A stretch of DNA of 64,000 bases, taken from positions 191,530 through 255,529 of the forward strand of contig MPNW01000035.1 of NCBI GenBank assembly GCA_011800805.1, in the 5' to 3' direction. A program made the translations under genes and the position numbers. The notes beneath the pieces are model-generated. The model saw only the letters and a program-made list of their open reading frames with translations. It was not told the origin of the DNA and made no database searches. Below, piece after piece: positions 1 through 11,985 of the stretch. Each line of letters opens with the position of its first letter. Positions within the stretch are counted from its first letter, which is position 1. Origin of the DNA: Hirudo medicinalis. Its lineage: Eukaryota; Annelida; Clitellata; Hirudinida; Hirudinidae.

Positions 1-693
1 GTCACACATTTATTTATATATTCTGAAAGTACACTCAAAGGCCTTTCAGAAAATCCATGATAAAGTTATTTCACATCGGTACCACATGATGAGTTACTCT
101 ACTATAACTACACCTTAGCTTCACAACGCGAAAGGACAACACATGTTCGGATTGTTTTTTTGTAAATAAGCTCAATTCTAATGGTTTTTAGAACTTTTTT
201 TTCCACAAGACGTTTTATTAACATGTTTTTTAATTACTCCAGCTTGAAGCTTTTAATTCTGAAAAATTGCTGGTGCCTAATATGCATGCGATGTTGCTAT
301 CTACTGTTGCATTTAGCCCAGGTCGCCCTTACTTACGTCCATGTTTAAATAATCATTTATCGTGTTAGTTTTTTTGTATTAGATAAATTATATATATGTA
401 ACAATTGGAATGTTAAAGATGATATAATTGACGAAACAAAGCAAAAACCATGACTGCTACTTTTTAAATTATTTTGCTTGTTTCTAGTATCTGATTTTAC
501 CGTTATGTTTTTAGTTATTTAAAATTATTGAAATTAATTTGATTCAATCGGAAAGTTAACTAAACTTAATTGAAGATACGTTATCTTCTATTCGTATTTA
601 TATGTGATTCAGTCTGTGCTGGCTTTCGATATAGTATAGGTGGTGTTATTTACGTCCTGTCGTAGTTACCTTGTACAATAGAAAAAATAGGAG
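1..693. other. 5' flank of CHMP4
   Basis: AT-rich, nothing recognised. Should include the CHMP4 promoter and 5' UTR. Confidence 0.4.
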
Positions 694-2606
694 ATGAGTA
701 TTTTAGCGCAAATGTTTGGTAAGAAAGGAGCTAAGGCACCCTCACCTCAAGAGGCTATTCAACGTCTGAGAGAAACTGAAGAAATGCTTCAAAAAAAAGT
801 CCGACTTTCTTGAGAAAAAGATTGAGCAGGAAATATCAACAGCCAGAAAACACGGAACTAAAAACAAAAGAGGTGATCATTTTTATAGATTTGGAAATAG
901 TTTACATAGTTCGTTAAATCAGTTATCCAATTTATCAGTTCCATACTCATAGTCAGTATGCATGTATTGCTATAAAAGCTTCAACAAAAGACAATTATAA
1001 AACACAAAATTCAGAACCACACTTACCAAAAAATGACAAAACAAGTCTGACATATTATCTTATTATAAAATCATTACCTTAACTTGCTCATCCTATTTTT
1101 AGTTTTCATTAATTTCCACAAGTTTAATGCAATGAGCTGATCTTTTGAGTGCCTTAAGTATCTGAATAGGATGTGAAGGCACTCCCTGTAGGCTGGGTTG
1201 TGAACACATAGAACGCATGTTGCGATTACAGCCACATGCAGGAATGCAACCCTTTTGGCCAACCTGCATGCCAAAATATTTGCTATTTTGCCACCATCAT
1301 TAAGTAGCAACACATGTTTTAAATGTCAGTGTTGTGCAATATAAATATGAAAGATTAAGAATTAAGCATTGTACATCAACTTCCTTCATGGAAGTCTTCA
1401 CAAATTTAGTCACATGGTTGAATCTGAACATTAGCAGTATGGATGAGTAAAATCTAGGCTGATTTAAAACAAATTATTTTATAGAAAATATTTTATTATG
1501 ATGTCCCAGTCTGGAGCACTCTGATCTAAGTGCCTCTTGCTTGGAGTTTACATTTCCAATCATTATTCATTTTCCATCTCTAATCCCTCACATTAATTGA
1601 ATAACTATTAATATGCTTCATTTCTTAATGCAGTGTCATATTGTATGTTGATCATGCAAATTTTGTTCTGATTTGTATATAATTGTTAAAATTTGTAGCT
1701 GCCATACAAGCATTAAAAAGGAAGAAGAGATATGAAAAGCAGTTGCAACAAATTGATGGCACCTTGTCCACCATTGAATTTCAACGTGAAGCACTTGAGA
1801 ATGCATCGACCAATACTGAAGTTCTTCGAGTTATGGGTGATGCTGCCAAAGCATTGAAATCTGCCCATAGCCACATGTTTGTAGAAACTCACTACTTGTT
1901 CTAAAGAATTTGTTATAAATGTTTGAATGAAAGCTCATTTGGTTAGATTCCTGCATGTGACACTAAATGAAAAGTTACATGTGTTGTACTCCCAGCTTAA
2001 CTTGTTTCATTGGCTAAGCACCTCTTATGCTTAAGTACTAGATGCTATTAAAAAATATTCATTAAATATTTGGTTCATTGAAATAGTCCTAACCTTGATG
2101 TTTCCTAATGGTAATAAGACTGAATTTGTATAAACATTTGTTCCAGGAATGTTGATGATGTGCACAACTTGATGGATGATGTTGCTGAACAACAGGAAAT
2201 TGCCAATGAAATTTCAAATGCTATCTCAAATCCTGTTGGATTTGGTCAGGATGTTGATGAGGTCTGAAATGATCGTTTTATCATTTAATGTATCATAACT
2301 TGACTCAGTGTTGGTCAGCATGATTCAAATTTTACATCAACCCTTTGCATCAAGGATGATCTTTTGGCTGAGTTGGAGGAGCTTGAACAAGAAGCCCTTG
2401 ATGAAGAGCTCATTAAAGTTGGACCCACCATCGACTCATTACCTGCTGTGCCTAGCCAGCCTCTCAATCCTCAGAAAGGTAAAATTATTATTATTTAACT
2501 TTTTAGTTTTTGACTTTTGTTATTTCCTTTTACAGCCAAGACTCCAGCGGCCCCTGTTGCTGATGATGACGCAGACATGAAGGAGCTGGAGATGTGGGCA
2601 TCATGA
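694..2606 (+). CDS. CHMP4: ESCRT-III subunit CHMP4 (Snf7 family)
   Basis: Core filament-forming subunit of ESCRT-III, which constricts membrane necks in multivesicular body formation, cytokinetic abscission and membrane repair (family knowledge). Five exons: 694-872, 1699-1876, 2147-2261, 2355-2478, 2536-2606. They give about 221 residues, close to the usual 220-230. Visible family marks are the basic N-terminal helix, the MDDVAEQQEIANEI stretch, the NPVGFGQDVDEDDLLAELEELE segment in parts, and the acidic C-terminus ending KELEMWAS, which is the ALIX-binding helix. The start ATG at 694 gives the typical MSILAQMFGKK opening. Exon 1 carries one extra base in an A-run near 791-798. Read literally, the frame ends in a stop soon after; removing one base restores the frame and makes every intron phase close. 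The 1877 donor is GTTTGT. An ATTAAA poly(A) signal lies near 2677. Identity is near certain; intactness depends on the indel. Confidence 0.93.
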
Positions 2607-4037
2607 GTGTGACTATCATTTTATCAAAAGCTCAGTGAACATAAGCTTAATATTATGTGGTTCCTTAATTTTTCTGGATTAAAGCATTGATTTGTTTCAT
2701 GATAACTATGTAAACACAGGCTTCTTTTTTAACTGCTACATGAAATATCATTTGCTAAGAATAACATCAAATGATTTTTAATCAGTCATTGCAGAAATTA
2801 CTGTATGGCCGAAATACAAAACTAATTGGATGTGATTTGACTTGCATCAGGAACATCTAACATTAAGTTGATATATTCTCTGTCAGAAGGAATGGCTTAT
2901 AATTTAATTTGTTGAATCGCGCTAAATGTCTTTCACGGTTTGGATATGGCTAAGAATTCGGTTAATGCTTAATTTCGGGAGGTAAGCGACAGGCAAATTT
3001 CACTTAGGCACTTATTTTTAAGCTTTAATGGGCTATTGTGTCCAGCGGTTAATGTGAAATGGAGCAGTTTCGCGAGGTATGCAATGTTTCGAGAAACAAA
3101 ACCCGTGGGGGCGATTGCTATTTTGTTGTTTTTTTCATGTTAAGATTCTCTTTTAAGATCCCACAATTTAATATTTATTAATTGTTCATTATTTAGTTAA
3201 GTAGCCAATCGCTTTCTCGAGTTCCATATAAAAAAATGTCAGTTTTTTTTAATCATCCTACAAAATTTAAATCATTTTATTAACCTAAACAAACATATCC
3301 AGGGTAGATCTTAAGTAAAGACTATTAAAACGTTTTTTTTTAACAAGTGCCTATTCCCATATAAATTTTGTCGAGAATGGGCGCCAATCAAAAGACGCCC
3401 TACTATTCTGACGAAATGAATTTTTATTGTTTAGTTGATTAATCGGATTACTATTTTTAAAATTACTGCTTTCTGAATTGTTATGCTCTTTGTATTATAG
3501 TTCGACTAACTGATGTAAGTCGACACTATTTTTTAGGGACCTATCAATAAATTTATAGCAATAGCTAAAATAGTGCTCCTAAACAGATATTTGAACTACT
3601 AAAACAAATTTTTGAAATGACCCATGAATCAATGAACGAATGTTACTGCTAAAATTAATTAAGGGCTATGTGGTGTTCAAATGACCAAAAAATGACCTTA
3701 AAAGTGATAATGGGTCATGGTCGCATTCTACAAGGCAATGGAAAGGATAGTTGTTTACAACTTTTGAACTTAGCCAATGAAAACTTTCCCTTTCCTGTGT
3801 AACAGAATTATGTTTACGATCTATTTTTAGTGTCTAATTAAAAACCTGGAACTCTTTCAATTAACATAATCTAAGCAAAACACCACCCAGTTGCCTAACC
3901 TAGCTCGTTTAGCGTCAACAAAAAAGGTACCGGCATTTTGTTGTTTACCAACAGCTGATCTGGCTAAAAAAGTAATATTCGATAAAGCGTCTAATCTAAC
4001 AGTTATTACTTTGAAAAACTGCAACAACCGAGTTGTT
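2607..4037. other. Intergenic stretch with nothing recognised
   Basis: AT-rich DNA between CHMP4 and the zinc-finger gene. It holds the CHMP4 3' UTR and the 5' flank of the next gene. No ORF, RNA or repeat could be supported by eye. Confidence 0.5.
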
Positions 4038-6005
4038 ATGTTTGGTAGTCGTCGACCAGGGAAGCGATCTATCGTTGGTACCAAAGTATGCGCATTATTT
4101 GAAGATGGCTTTTACCGGCCGGGCGTTATACAGAGCGTACACCTTTCTTCTAATTTGTCTTCGACCCAAAACTACTCCGTAATATTTGATGAGGGAAGTA
4201 TGGGTATTTTTAAAGATTTTCAGCTTGTTGGACCAGGTTTTCAAGGTCTAAATAAGAGCTGTATAAAAGTTGGACAAACGGTTTATATTACGTACAATAA
4301 TCGTGAAGTTAAAGGTCGCATAATTGGGAATAAAGATGCTGAGCTGAATGGATGTTCATCATTAAAACATTGGCTTGTTGGAATTGGCGAAGAAAATGAA
4401 AGTGTAGTGAGAGTGAAATTGGATGACATCAGACTTCTAGAGAGCAGGAAATCTGCCAGACTGAGTGATCAAGATACTGACTATGTGAAACTGGCTGACA
4501 TACCAACAGGGGAAGGCAAAAAGAGGACAAGTTTTATTGATGTGCCAAACTTTGCAATCAAGCACTGGTATCATATATTTTAAACTTCATGTTTTTTTTA
4601 TTACCTTTGTTTATTGCAAATGACAACCTTTATTTCTTTAAAAGCAAATCATTTCACATGAAAAGAGAGGATGGAAATGTCTCAAGAGATATTGAAATGG
4701 AGGTGATGGATGAAAATATGGCCGCAATGGTTCTTACAAGTTTATCATGCAGCCCAGTTTCTCCCCAGCCTATAAACTTTTCTAATGAAATTGGTAAGTA
4801 ATTAAGTAATGTTGATATGATCTAACTTAATATTTTAAAATGAATGCTTATCTGCAGCATGCCCAAATTTGGACAATTGTGCAATTACCAACAGTGGATG
4901 TGTTGCTTCATGCAGTGGTAGTTCATCCCCCATTGATTCTCATCTTTCTCAGAGTGCACCTTCTACCATATTTACTTTTTCTCATGATGAAAATCACTTT
5001 TCTCAACTTGGGGTTATACTTTGAGTTGATTAATAATTTTTTGTATATCACAAGCTTCATGTATTTAATTAAACATTCCATTAACACTTTTTTTTAGTTT
5101 TCTAAAAGGACCGTTTATCAGTGCACTTGGCCTGGCTGCAAACAAATTTACAACACTTGCCCAGGCATTGAAAAACACATCAGAATAGAGCACTTAGGGT
5201 TATTAGCTATTAGAAAATTCAAATTTAATTTTGCAAACAATGCTTAAATATTTGATTTTCCAGACCTAAAAATGCATCTGATCATGAAGAAGAATTTTAT
5301 TACAGTGAAATAGAAGTGGTGCTGGATTCTCATCACAATGACATGCCATTATCTCCAACACTGAATCACACATTTTTCAACCCCAATTCAGATCACAACT
5401 ACCAGAGAAGAGTACTAACATTTTGTACATAACAACAGGCATTATATAATGGCAGCACCACTGTTGTTTTGTAGGACTCAAACAATGTGCCAATACTGAT
5501 CCCTGAAAGCATCCAAGGATCAACAAAGGAGCTCTCATTATCAAAGTCTTTGCCATGCAAATGCCAGATCAGGTAATTTATTGATCGAAAACGTTCCCAT
5601 CCAACCAAAATAGTTATAAAAATTTTTAGTTCTCGATTTAACTCTAGCACATAGGAAATGTTTGAATAATTCTTTGCTTGAGATCTTTACAACATAAGTT
5701 GGTTTGCAAGTTCTTATTAAGACTACTTATAAACCAATTTCCTATAATTTGCTTATGTAACAATGATTACTTTTCTATTTTAACTTTGTCGCCAACAGGG
5801 ATTCTCCTTTAATGAGCAGCCAAATCTAGGAGCAACAATTGCAAATGGATCGACAAAGACTTTAGTTCAAAAGAAACCAAGAGCTGAAGTTAAAAAGTGC
5901 AGAAAGGTTTATGGCCTTGAGAATAGGGCTAGTTGGTGCACACAATGCAAGTGGAAAAAGGCATGCACAAGGTTTCAAGAAAGGCCTTTTGACATTGTCA
6001 GCTAG
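4038..6005 (+). CDS. ZNF395/ZNF704/Glut4EF-like C2H2 and C-clamp transcription factor
   Basis: Nuclear DNA-binding factor of the HDBP/ZNF395-SLC2A4RG family, called Glut4EF in insects. Exons: 4038-4567, 4645-4793, 4858-5012, 5098-5198, 5264-5411, 5475-5572, 5799-6005, about 462 residues. The N-terminus has the family [12 protein letters not shown] block and a Tudor-like DUF4772 domain. Exon 2 has the conserved [13 protein letters not shown] motif. Exon 4 holds one C2H2 finger ([13 protein letters not shown], then H-x4-H before LG). Exon 5 has the family [11 protein letters not shown] motif. Exon 7 ends in a C-clamp ([12 protein letters not shown], then [14 protein letters not shown]), the second DNA-contact module. 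The start at 4038 was chosen because it aligns with the vertebrate start just before the conserved block; the frame is open further upstream without an ATG. Exon 6 is 98 bp, so it does not keep phase with exon 7. A one-base deletion or a missed microexon is likely. Family assignment is strong; splice sites of exons 1 and 6 are less sure. Confidence 0.87.
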
Positions 6006-6712
6006 TGTACAGAGTCGTGAAGTTTTGCTCATCATGGACAAAGAATCATCTTTCCAGCTCAGTTTAAATGTTTTATTTATGTTACATTCATCACAGAGAC
6101 TAAGATATGAAGTCAACTTCGAATCGGCCTTGACTCAGGTAATAATAACAAATAGTCCATGACTGAATGCAACTTATCCACTGGCACAAATGCAGTTTTT
6201 GCTTTCAGTTTTAATTCTTGGTTATAACAAAATTGTTTTATGAATGAAACTTTGAATTGTAAATAGTAAGATATTTTAACCTGCATCATTTAATCATGCC
6301 TTTGGATTGTTTTAAAGTTTTCAATTCTTATCAAGATTTGTTGAAATATGTGAAGCATTAGTATATTTCTGTTACACAACTCAAACAATCCATATATTTA
6401 CATTTGAATGGCCTGCCACATTATGCTTTTCCTTTGTGAGGAACTCTATGCTTAATGGTTTTTAGTCAGTTATTACTGATATATAGCTTGATTTTGAATG
6501 TAGAACAGTTAAAGTTTTATGCATGTCTGTAAGAGCAATTGGATTTTCAAACTATTCTCTATCATTTATGATATCAAGCCTAATAAAAAAACTAAGCATA
6601 CCATATTCAAGGTCATGTTTATGTAGCACCAATTAAAGCATGAAAAAATTTATTGGAGAACTACCAGGAAATAACAAGTTAAATAAAACCTCAGAAATGT
6701 TGGTGCAATATT

Positions 6713-8942
6713 TTATATTAATGCTGGTGGGAGAGTTATACCACAAGGACCTTGAAAGTAGTACCTAGAAATATTAATTAACCCTAATTATAGATAAAAT
6801 TAGGAATAGTAATTTTAAAAATAACTTGAAGTTTCCTGTAGCTGGCGTTTCTTCAGTGTTGAATTCAGCGACTGGAACTCCCTTTGAGGCCAATTCAGGA
6901 GCAAACATGGCTGCCGGATAAACAACCGAAGATGTTCCAACCTTTCAGACGAAGTGTTTGAAATAGAATTTTAGGCTAAGTAGCCCTTGATCATTTGTAA
7001 AATTCATACATTTCATGCTTATCTAGAAATATCTCTAGAAACATTACTAAGATTATTTATATATCCAGTCAGAATTTGCTTACAACCAAGCAGAGATCGC
7101 ATTTTCCAAGTTCACTGTAAGCATGCTCCAAGACCAGGGGATCAAGTGTCTCACCAAACCAAATCACATCAGGTCTTAACAAGCCTCCACAACCTGTCTG
7201 GGTGCATCTAAATCACAAATTTTTATGTTTGTACACATGCAAAAGACATGGTACCAAGTACTGAGGTCCATACAAAATGCATTCACTAGTTTTCAAAGTC
7301 ATCTTATACAAAATACCCAAACCATCTCCTTTACCAATACCAGGACAAGCCTCTCTTTGCTCTTCTGTCATCCTGGTCCTGAGATCCCAGTGTCATATTT
7401 GGTGACTATGTAAAATGTGGAATGCCCTCCCCACTTACATTCAAAACTGCCATACCTGAGCCCTTTGGTTCTTGGCTAAAGACCATCTTCCAGAATGTTA
7501 TTCATAGTGAAATTGTTAGTGCTTTTCATTAACTTTGACTATTTTATTATCTTACTTACTAGGTTCTATTTATATATTGTGCCTTCAAGTGTCAGTTTGC
7601 TGGACAAATATAGTGTCCTCACATCAAAATGTATGTCACTCAAAAAATACACTAAATGTAAATGTAATTTCAAAACAAAATTTTACCTGGGCAATTGTTC
7701 ATTAGGGATCTTAGCATCTTTAGCATTTGGATCAGGAGCCCTGAAAATAAGGTAACCACTTTAATAATTCGCTGACAAAATTATGCTATAAAAGTCACCC
7801 CTTCCCAGCAAGAGCCTCACATATAGGATTGTTTCTATTAGCTGTAGAAACACCACAGCTAGTGCACCTAACTCGAAATAAACTTCCTGTAAAGTAAGTC
7901 ATTACATTTAATGTAGTTATGCATATGGAGTAAGCAGACAGCTTTGCTTTAGAGTTGCAGTTATAATTTTTGTCAAATTTTGATTGGTAAAACTATGCTC
8001 CCAGGACATGCTCAAAACCCCTTCGAGCCATCTTTAACAATGAAAACACTCACTTGCTCTTTTCTTGTAAATTAAGGTTATTCTTAAGTATTTGCAGTCT
8101 AATAACATTATGCATAAAGAGCCTTTATAATGTAAACCCATAAATGTATGCATCAGCTTGATGTCATAACAAAAACCTTAACCATGCAGTTCAATAATAT
8201 TTTTAGATCCAGCAGCTCGATGTAGTTCATCAATATTTTGAGTCACAACTACCATTCTTTTGCCCTCTTCTTCAAATCTTTTTTCACATTCAGCTATAGC
8301 ATAATGTGCCTGATGATTCAATAAAATGGCTTTAATTTACATTTGTTTTATTAACAAAATTAAAGACTTAAATCTCACAGCATTAGGTTTTTTAGATAGC
8401 ATCACTTCTCTCCTATATTGGTAGAATTCCCAAACTAGAGATGGATTCCTTGCAAAAGCTTGAGGTGTAGCCAAATCCTTAAAATAAAGCTAGTTTAGAA
8501 CTAATGACACCTCTTTAGATAAATTAAAAAAGCTGAGACATCATTTCTGAATGACTGTGAAAAGATATTTATAGTTTATAATTATTCTAAAAATGAAAGA
8601 AATTAACTGTGGCCTGCCATTTCCTCCAAAATCCACCAGGTCCCCTGAATGTTGGGACACCACTTTCAGCACTTACTCCAGCACCAGTTAAGACTATCAC
8701 ATGCTTGGCTGAGGCTAATTCTTCTTTGAAAGTCGCAAGGTTTGACGAAGTTCTCTTGATCATCTAACGAAGATGTTAATGTAAATCTCGCAAAAGGACA
8801 CATGGTTCTCTTCATGAAGATGTTGACCTACTCTGGTTTGGCTTTGGTAATACGACGTCGATAAACAGGTCCAACCAAGTGAGCCAACCTTAATTCTATA
8901 AGCATTTGCGATGCGCAGTGCAACACCTCTGAACAAGCTCAT
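6713..8942 (-). CDS. SIRT5: Sirtuin-5, mitochondrial NAD-dependent lysine desuccinylase/demalonylase
   Basis: Removes succinyl, malonyl and glutaryl groups from lysine using NAD+, mainly in mitochondria (family knowledge). Nine exons on the minus strand: 8832-8942, 8608-8763, 8379-8477, 8183-8309, 7799-7886, 7687-7740, 7084-7207, 6826-6941, 6713-6764. All phases close, giving 308 residues against 310 in human. Visible: the [18 protein letters not shown] loop, TQNID, catalytic His at about 164 (ELHGSLF), and the Tyr108/Arg111 pair in FYQYRREV that reads acidic acyl groups. Four zinc cysteines lie in RCTSCG and [19 protein letters not shown] and PVAEFNTE also match. Exon 1 encodes an Arg-rich stretch without acidic residues, fitting a mitochondrial transit peptide. 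An in-frame TAG lies just before the second ATG at 8763, and the preceding bases form a good acceptor, which supports exon 1. Its 3' end converges on the zinc-finger gene. Confidence 0.96.
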
Positions 8943-9163
8943 CTACTTCGCAATTGTAGGTAAAACCGCCGAATCTGCCGTTATTAATATTCATAACAAA
9001 ATAAACTCTGCCCACCAAATGATTAAAAGCAATTTTTGTTAGTTCATAAGTAAATATATGAATAAAACAAATGAAACATGATCTAAACAACAGTGCTTAT
9101 ATCTGTAATTCGGATGGCCCTTGAAAAGACTATTTGGAGGCCTTAAAAAGACTGATTCAGACT

Positions 9164-9590
9164 GGATAATAACGATAACGATACAGAGTTTGATTAGAGT
9201 GGCATACGTTCAACAGAACTTCAAGACCACTAATGTAGGGGGAAGCTTTCTCTGAAGAGGAAGGTTTTTGATCCGGCTGGATTAGTGTTGGTAATCGAGG
9301 GGGAGTCTATTCCAGATCTGACAACCAACAACATCTATAGACCTGCCATCCAGTGTCGCACGTCGGGTATATGATTTGAGGAGGGAGCCCCTGGTTGATG
9401 ATCTGAGCCCGTGCCTAGCAGGAATATGTGCAGTGCGAGTGAAAGTCAGGTGTGACGGTGCATGACCCAGGAGAGACTTGAAAAGCATTAGGCTTAACTT
9501 AAACTCCCGGATGAGTTCCAACGCATGAGTGCCTGTCTCCAAGCACCCTACGCCAAAGAAAATCATCCAGGTAAGAAGAAATAAGCTCAT
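9164..9590 (-). mobile_element. 5'-truncated LINE fragment: ORF2 C-terminus and 3' tail
   Basis: The minus-strand frame 9590-9282 encodes a typical non-LTR retrotransposon C-terminus: an LMLFKSLLGHAPSHL stretch, then RHGLRS, then a Gly-Arg-Ser run and IWNRLPLD before the stop. After about 110 bp of 3' UTR the element ends in a CGTTAT-type repeat (seen on plus as ataacgataacgata near 9166). It lies roughly 220 bp upstream of the SIRT5 start, on the same strand. The 5' part of the element is absent. Confidence 0.75.
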
Positions 9591-10125
9591 CTGAAGTACC
9601 TCGCATTCTTAATTATTTCAATTTACTTCCTTTTCATAGGCGAAAGTTGTTCTTTCGGTAAAAATTCTTTAAAGTCCCACGTGGGACATATTGCGCAGAG
9701 GCTGTGCGTCTGCTCAGAGTTTCTGATGAGACTTTCTGCATTTTTAATGGCTACTTTGATGATGGCCTCTTGCCGGCATCAGCAATATCTCTACATGAAA
9801 GTAAATTAATGGTAAGTTGACGCTTGATGTAAGGTCACTACTTTTTTCATCCTGTTTTAATTCAAATGGCGTGCTATAAGTTTTTGGTTCTTTATTGTGT
9901 TAGTATAGCTCTAAGGGTAATGAAACGTATTGCAAAATAATTCACGTTCAACATTTCAATCAGAAAATTAAAGTGATGGTTCACTATTGTAATGTGATAT
10001 GGATGAAGTGGTGCTTCGGACTCACTCGCATACATGGCTGGTGAGATTGCCTTTATTCACTTTAGCTGTAACTGTGATTCTCCCATACCTCAAGAAAGAG
10101 GATAGACAGCTAGAATTGGTAAAAC

Positions 10126-10175
10126 ATAACGATAACGATAAAGAATTTGATTAGATTGGCGTATTTTCATAAAAG
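10126..10175 (-). repeat. LINE 3'-tail copy (CGTTAT-ended family)
   Basis: The sequence taacgataacgataaagaa, followed by tttgattagattggcg, matches the reverse complement of the tail of the 9164-9590 LINE. This is a short isolated copy, probably the end of a strongly truncated insertion. Confidence 0.6.
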
Positions 10176-10224
10176 CACATGACGAGAAAACATATGGTTG
10201 ATTATGTTGGACTTTATGTAAGTC

Positions 10225-10790
10225 AGTAATTATTCTAGACGAAACAAAGTTTAACATCCATGATCATGATGGGTGCCACTATTACTGGCATCATTTATAG
10301 ATGGATTAAGAGGTTTATTGCAGCAGAACATTCGGAGAGGTTCCGTGATGGTATGGAGAGGATTTTCAGCATGAGGTCAGACAGACTTAACTTTTCTGAG
10401 AGTAAACAGTGCTCCAAAGACTACACCAAGTCCATCTTCAGCATTCTCACTCCCTTTGCTAAGATTGACCATGAATATGACTTTGATTTCCATCAAGATA
10501 CACCTCAAAGGAGATGATGGCATTTTTTAGGATGAATAAATGAGTATCATGGAATTGGCAGAGTATTCTGAGGACTTAAATCCTATAGATAAAGTTTTGG
10601 GGACTCTGATAAGATAGGTATACTACAATGGAAAGCAATATTTAACTGTTAAGTCGAAAGAGGCGATAATTGAGGTCTGGAAAATCTTGCGAAAAGAATA
10701 CCTGGAACAATTGGTGGCATTAACTAAGTCAAGATGCATTTATATAATAGAAAAGAATGGACAGAGGACATAATAATGACACTTTATTTG
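10225..10790 (+). pseudogene. Tc1/mariner transposase relic
   Basis: Two recognisable blocks in slightly different frames. Near 10233 the frame reads LDETKFNIHDHDG, the family motif around the second catalytic aspartate. Near 10555-10755 it reads SEDLNPIDKVLGTLIR, then after a stop KSKEAIIEVWKILRKEYLEQ and LVALTKSR, the usual C-terminal end. The expected acidic residue of the third motif is Asp rather than the Glu typical of Tc1. Internal stops and frame changes show it is dead. No terminal inverted repeats were identified. Confidence 0.72.
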
Positions 10791-10849
10791 GATTAATGAC
10801 ATGATTTTAAACCCTTATTATTGTCTTACATTACAGGAAACTTAAAGAT

Positions 10850-11131
10850 ACGACGAATGCGAAAAACGCATATGTGCGTTTCTTAATACTCCGCCTTGGA
10901 GCTCCGACAGGGATCCTCAGAGGAGGTTCCCCGTCTTCAAACGTTTCGGCCCTTTGAATCTCCTGACGTTTTCGGGGGGGCGGGCCGCATCCGGTGATCA
11001 GCCTGATGTCCCTGTCGGTTTTTCTTTATCCTTCGGAACCCAACGCTTACCGCCGGCTATGAGAGGCTCTCTTTGGCCTTCTTATGCCGGTCACTGCTGC
11101 CTGGACTGGAGCGACTTCCGAAAGCTCTCAA
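10850..11131. other. GC-rich segment left of the assembly gap
   Basis: Clearly richer in G and C than its surroundings, including a run of seven G near 10974. On the minus strand an open frame ends in a Ser/Arg/Lys-rich stretch. The same frame may continue across the gap to the 11773-11985 segment. No domain was recognised. A repeat element that broke the assembly is the simplest explanation. Confidence 0.4.
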
Positions 11132-11772
11132 NNNNNNNNNNNNNNNNNNNNNNNNNNNNNNNNNNNNNNNNNNNNNNNNNNNNNNNNNNNNNNNNNNNNN
11201 NNNNNNNNNNNNNNNNNNNNNNNNNNNNNNNNNNNNNNNNNNNNNNNNNNNNNNNNNNNNNNNNNNNNNNNNNNNNNNNNNNNNNNNNNNNNNNNNNNNN
11301 NNNNNNNNNNNNNNNNNNNNNNNNNNNNNNNNNNNNNNNNNNNNNNNNNNNNNNNNNNNNNNNNNNNNNNNNNNNNNNNNNNNNNNNNNNNNNNNNNNNN
11401 NNNNNNNNNNNNNNNNNNNNNNNNNNNNNNNNNNNNNNNNNNNNNNNNNNNNNNNNNNNNNNNNNNNNNNNNNNNNNNNNNNNNNNNNNNNNNNNNNNNN
11501 NNNNNNNNNNNNNNNNNNNNNNNNNNNNNNNNNNNNNNNNNNNNNNNNNNNNNNNNNNNNNNNNNNNNNNNNNNNNNNNNNNNNNNNNNNNNNNNNNNNN
11601 NNNNNNNNNNNNNNNNNNNNNNNNNNNNNNNNNNNNNNNNNNNNNNNNNNNNNNNNNNNNNNNNNNNNNNNNNNNNNNNNNNNNNNNNNNNNNNNNNNNN
11701 NNNNNNNNNNNNNNNNNNNNNNNNNNNNNNNNNNNNNNNNNNNNNNNNNNNNNNNNNNNNNNNNNNNNNNNN
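11132..11772. other. Assembly gap (641 N)
   Basis: A run of N. ORFs drawn through it have no meaning. Both flanks are GC-rich compared with neighbouring DNA. Confidence 1.
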
Positions 11773-11985
11773 CAGGTGGTTCCATCCAACTGCATGACGG
11801 TCCGTCTGGGTAGGACCTCTCACTTCTTCGAACGTCAGCTCGGCTACTGATTCGTCGATCTCATTCTGCGCTCGGAATTTCCTTCCAGATCTGAGTAGTT
11901 GCTTGACTTCGCGGATCCTGCTGTCCGCGGAGTTATTGAGCATCCACTGTGTTCTTATCTTGGAGAGTTTGTACTCTTCCACGAT
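11773..11985 (-). other. Open frame right of the gap, possible mobile-element remnant
   Basis: The minus strand is open from about 12005 to the gap. It encodes a charged stretch that includes RIREVKQLLRSGRKFRAQNE and FEEVRGPTQTDRH. No start codon was found. Composition resembles the other side of the gap rather than the host genes. I do not recognise the family; a retroelement ORF is a guess. Confidence 0.35.

Noticed and set aside
3891..4037. Upstream extension of the zinc-finger gene's first exon.
   Set aside because: The frame is open but starts from TTG; the ATG at 4038 matches the family start and the extension has no conserved sequence.
11057..11982. Several 234-298 residue open frames on both strands.
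   Set aside because: They run through the 641-bp N gap; the unknown bases are simply read as open.
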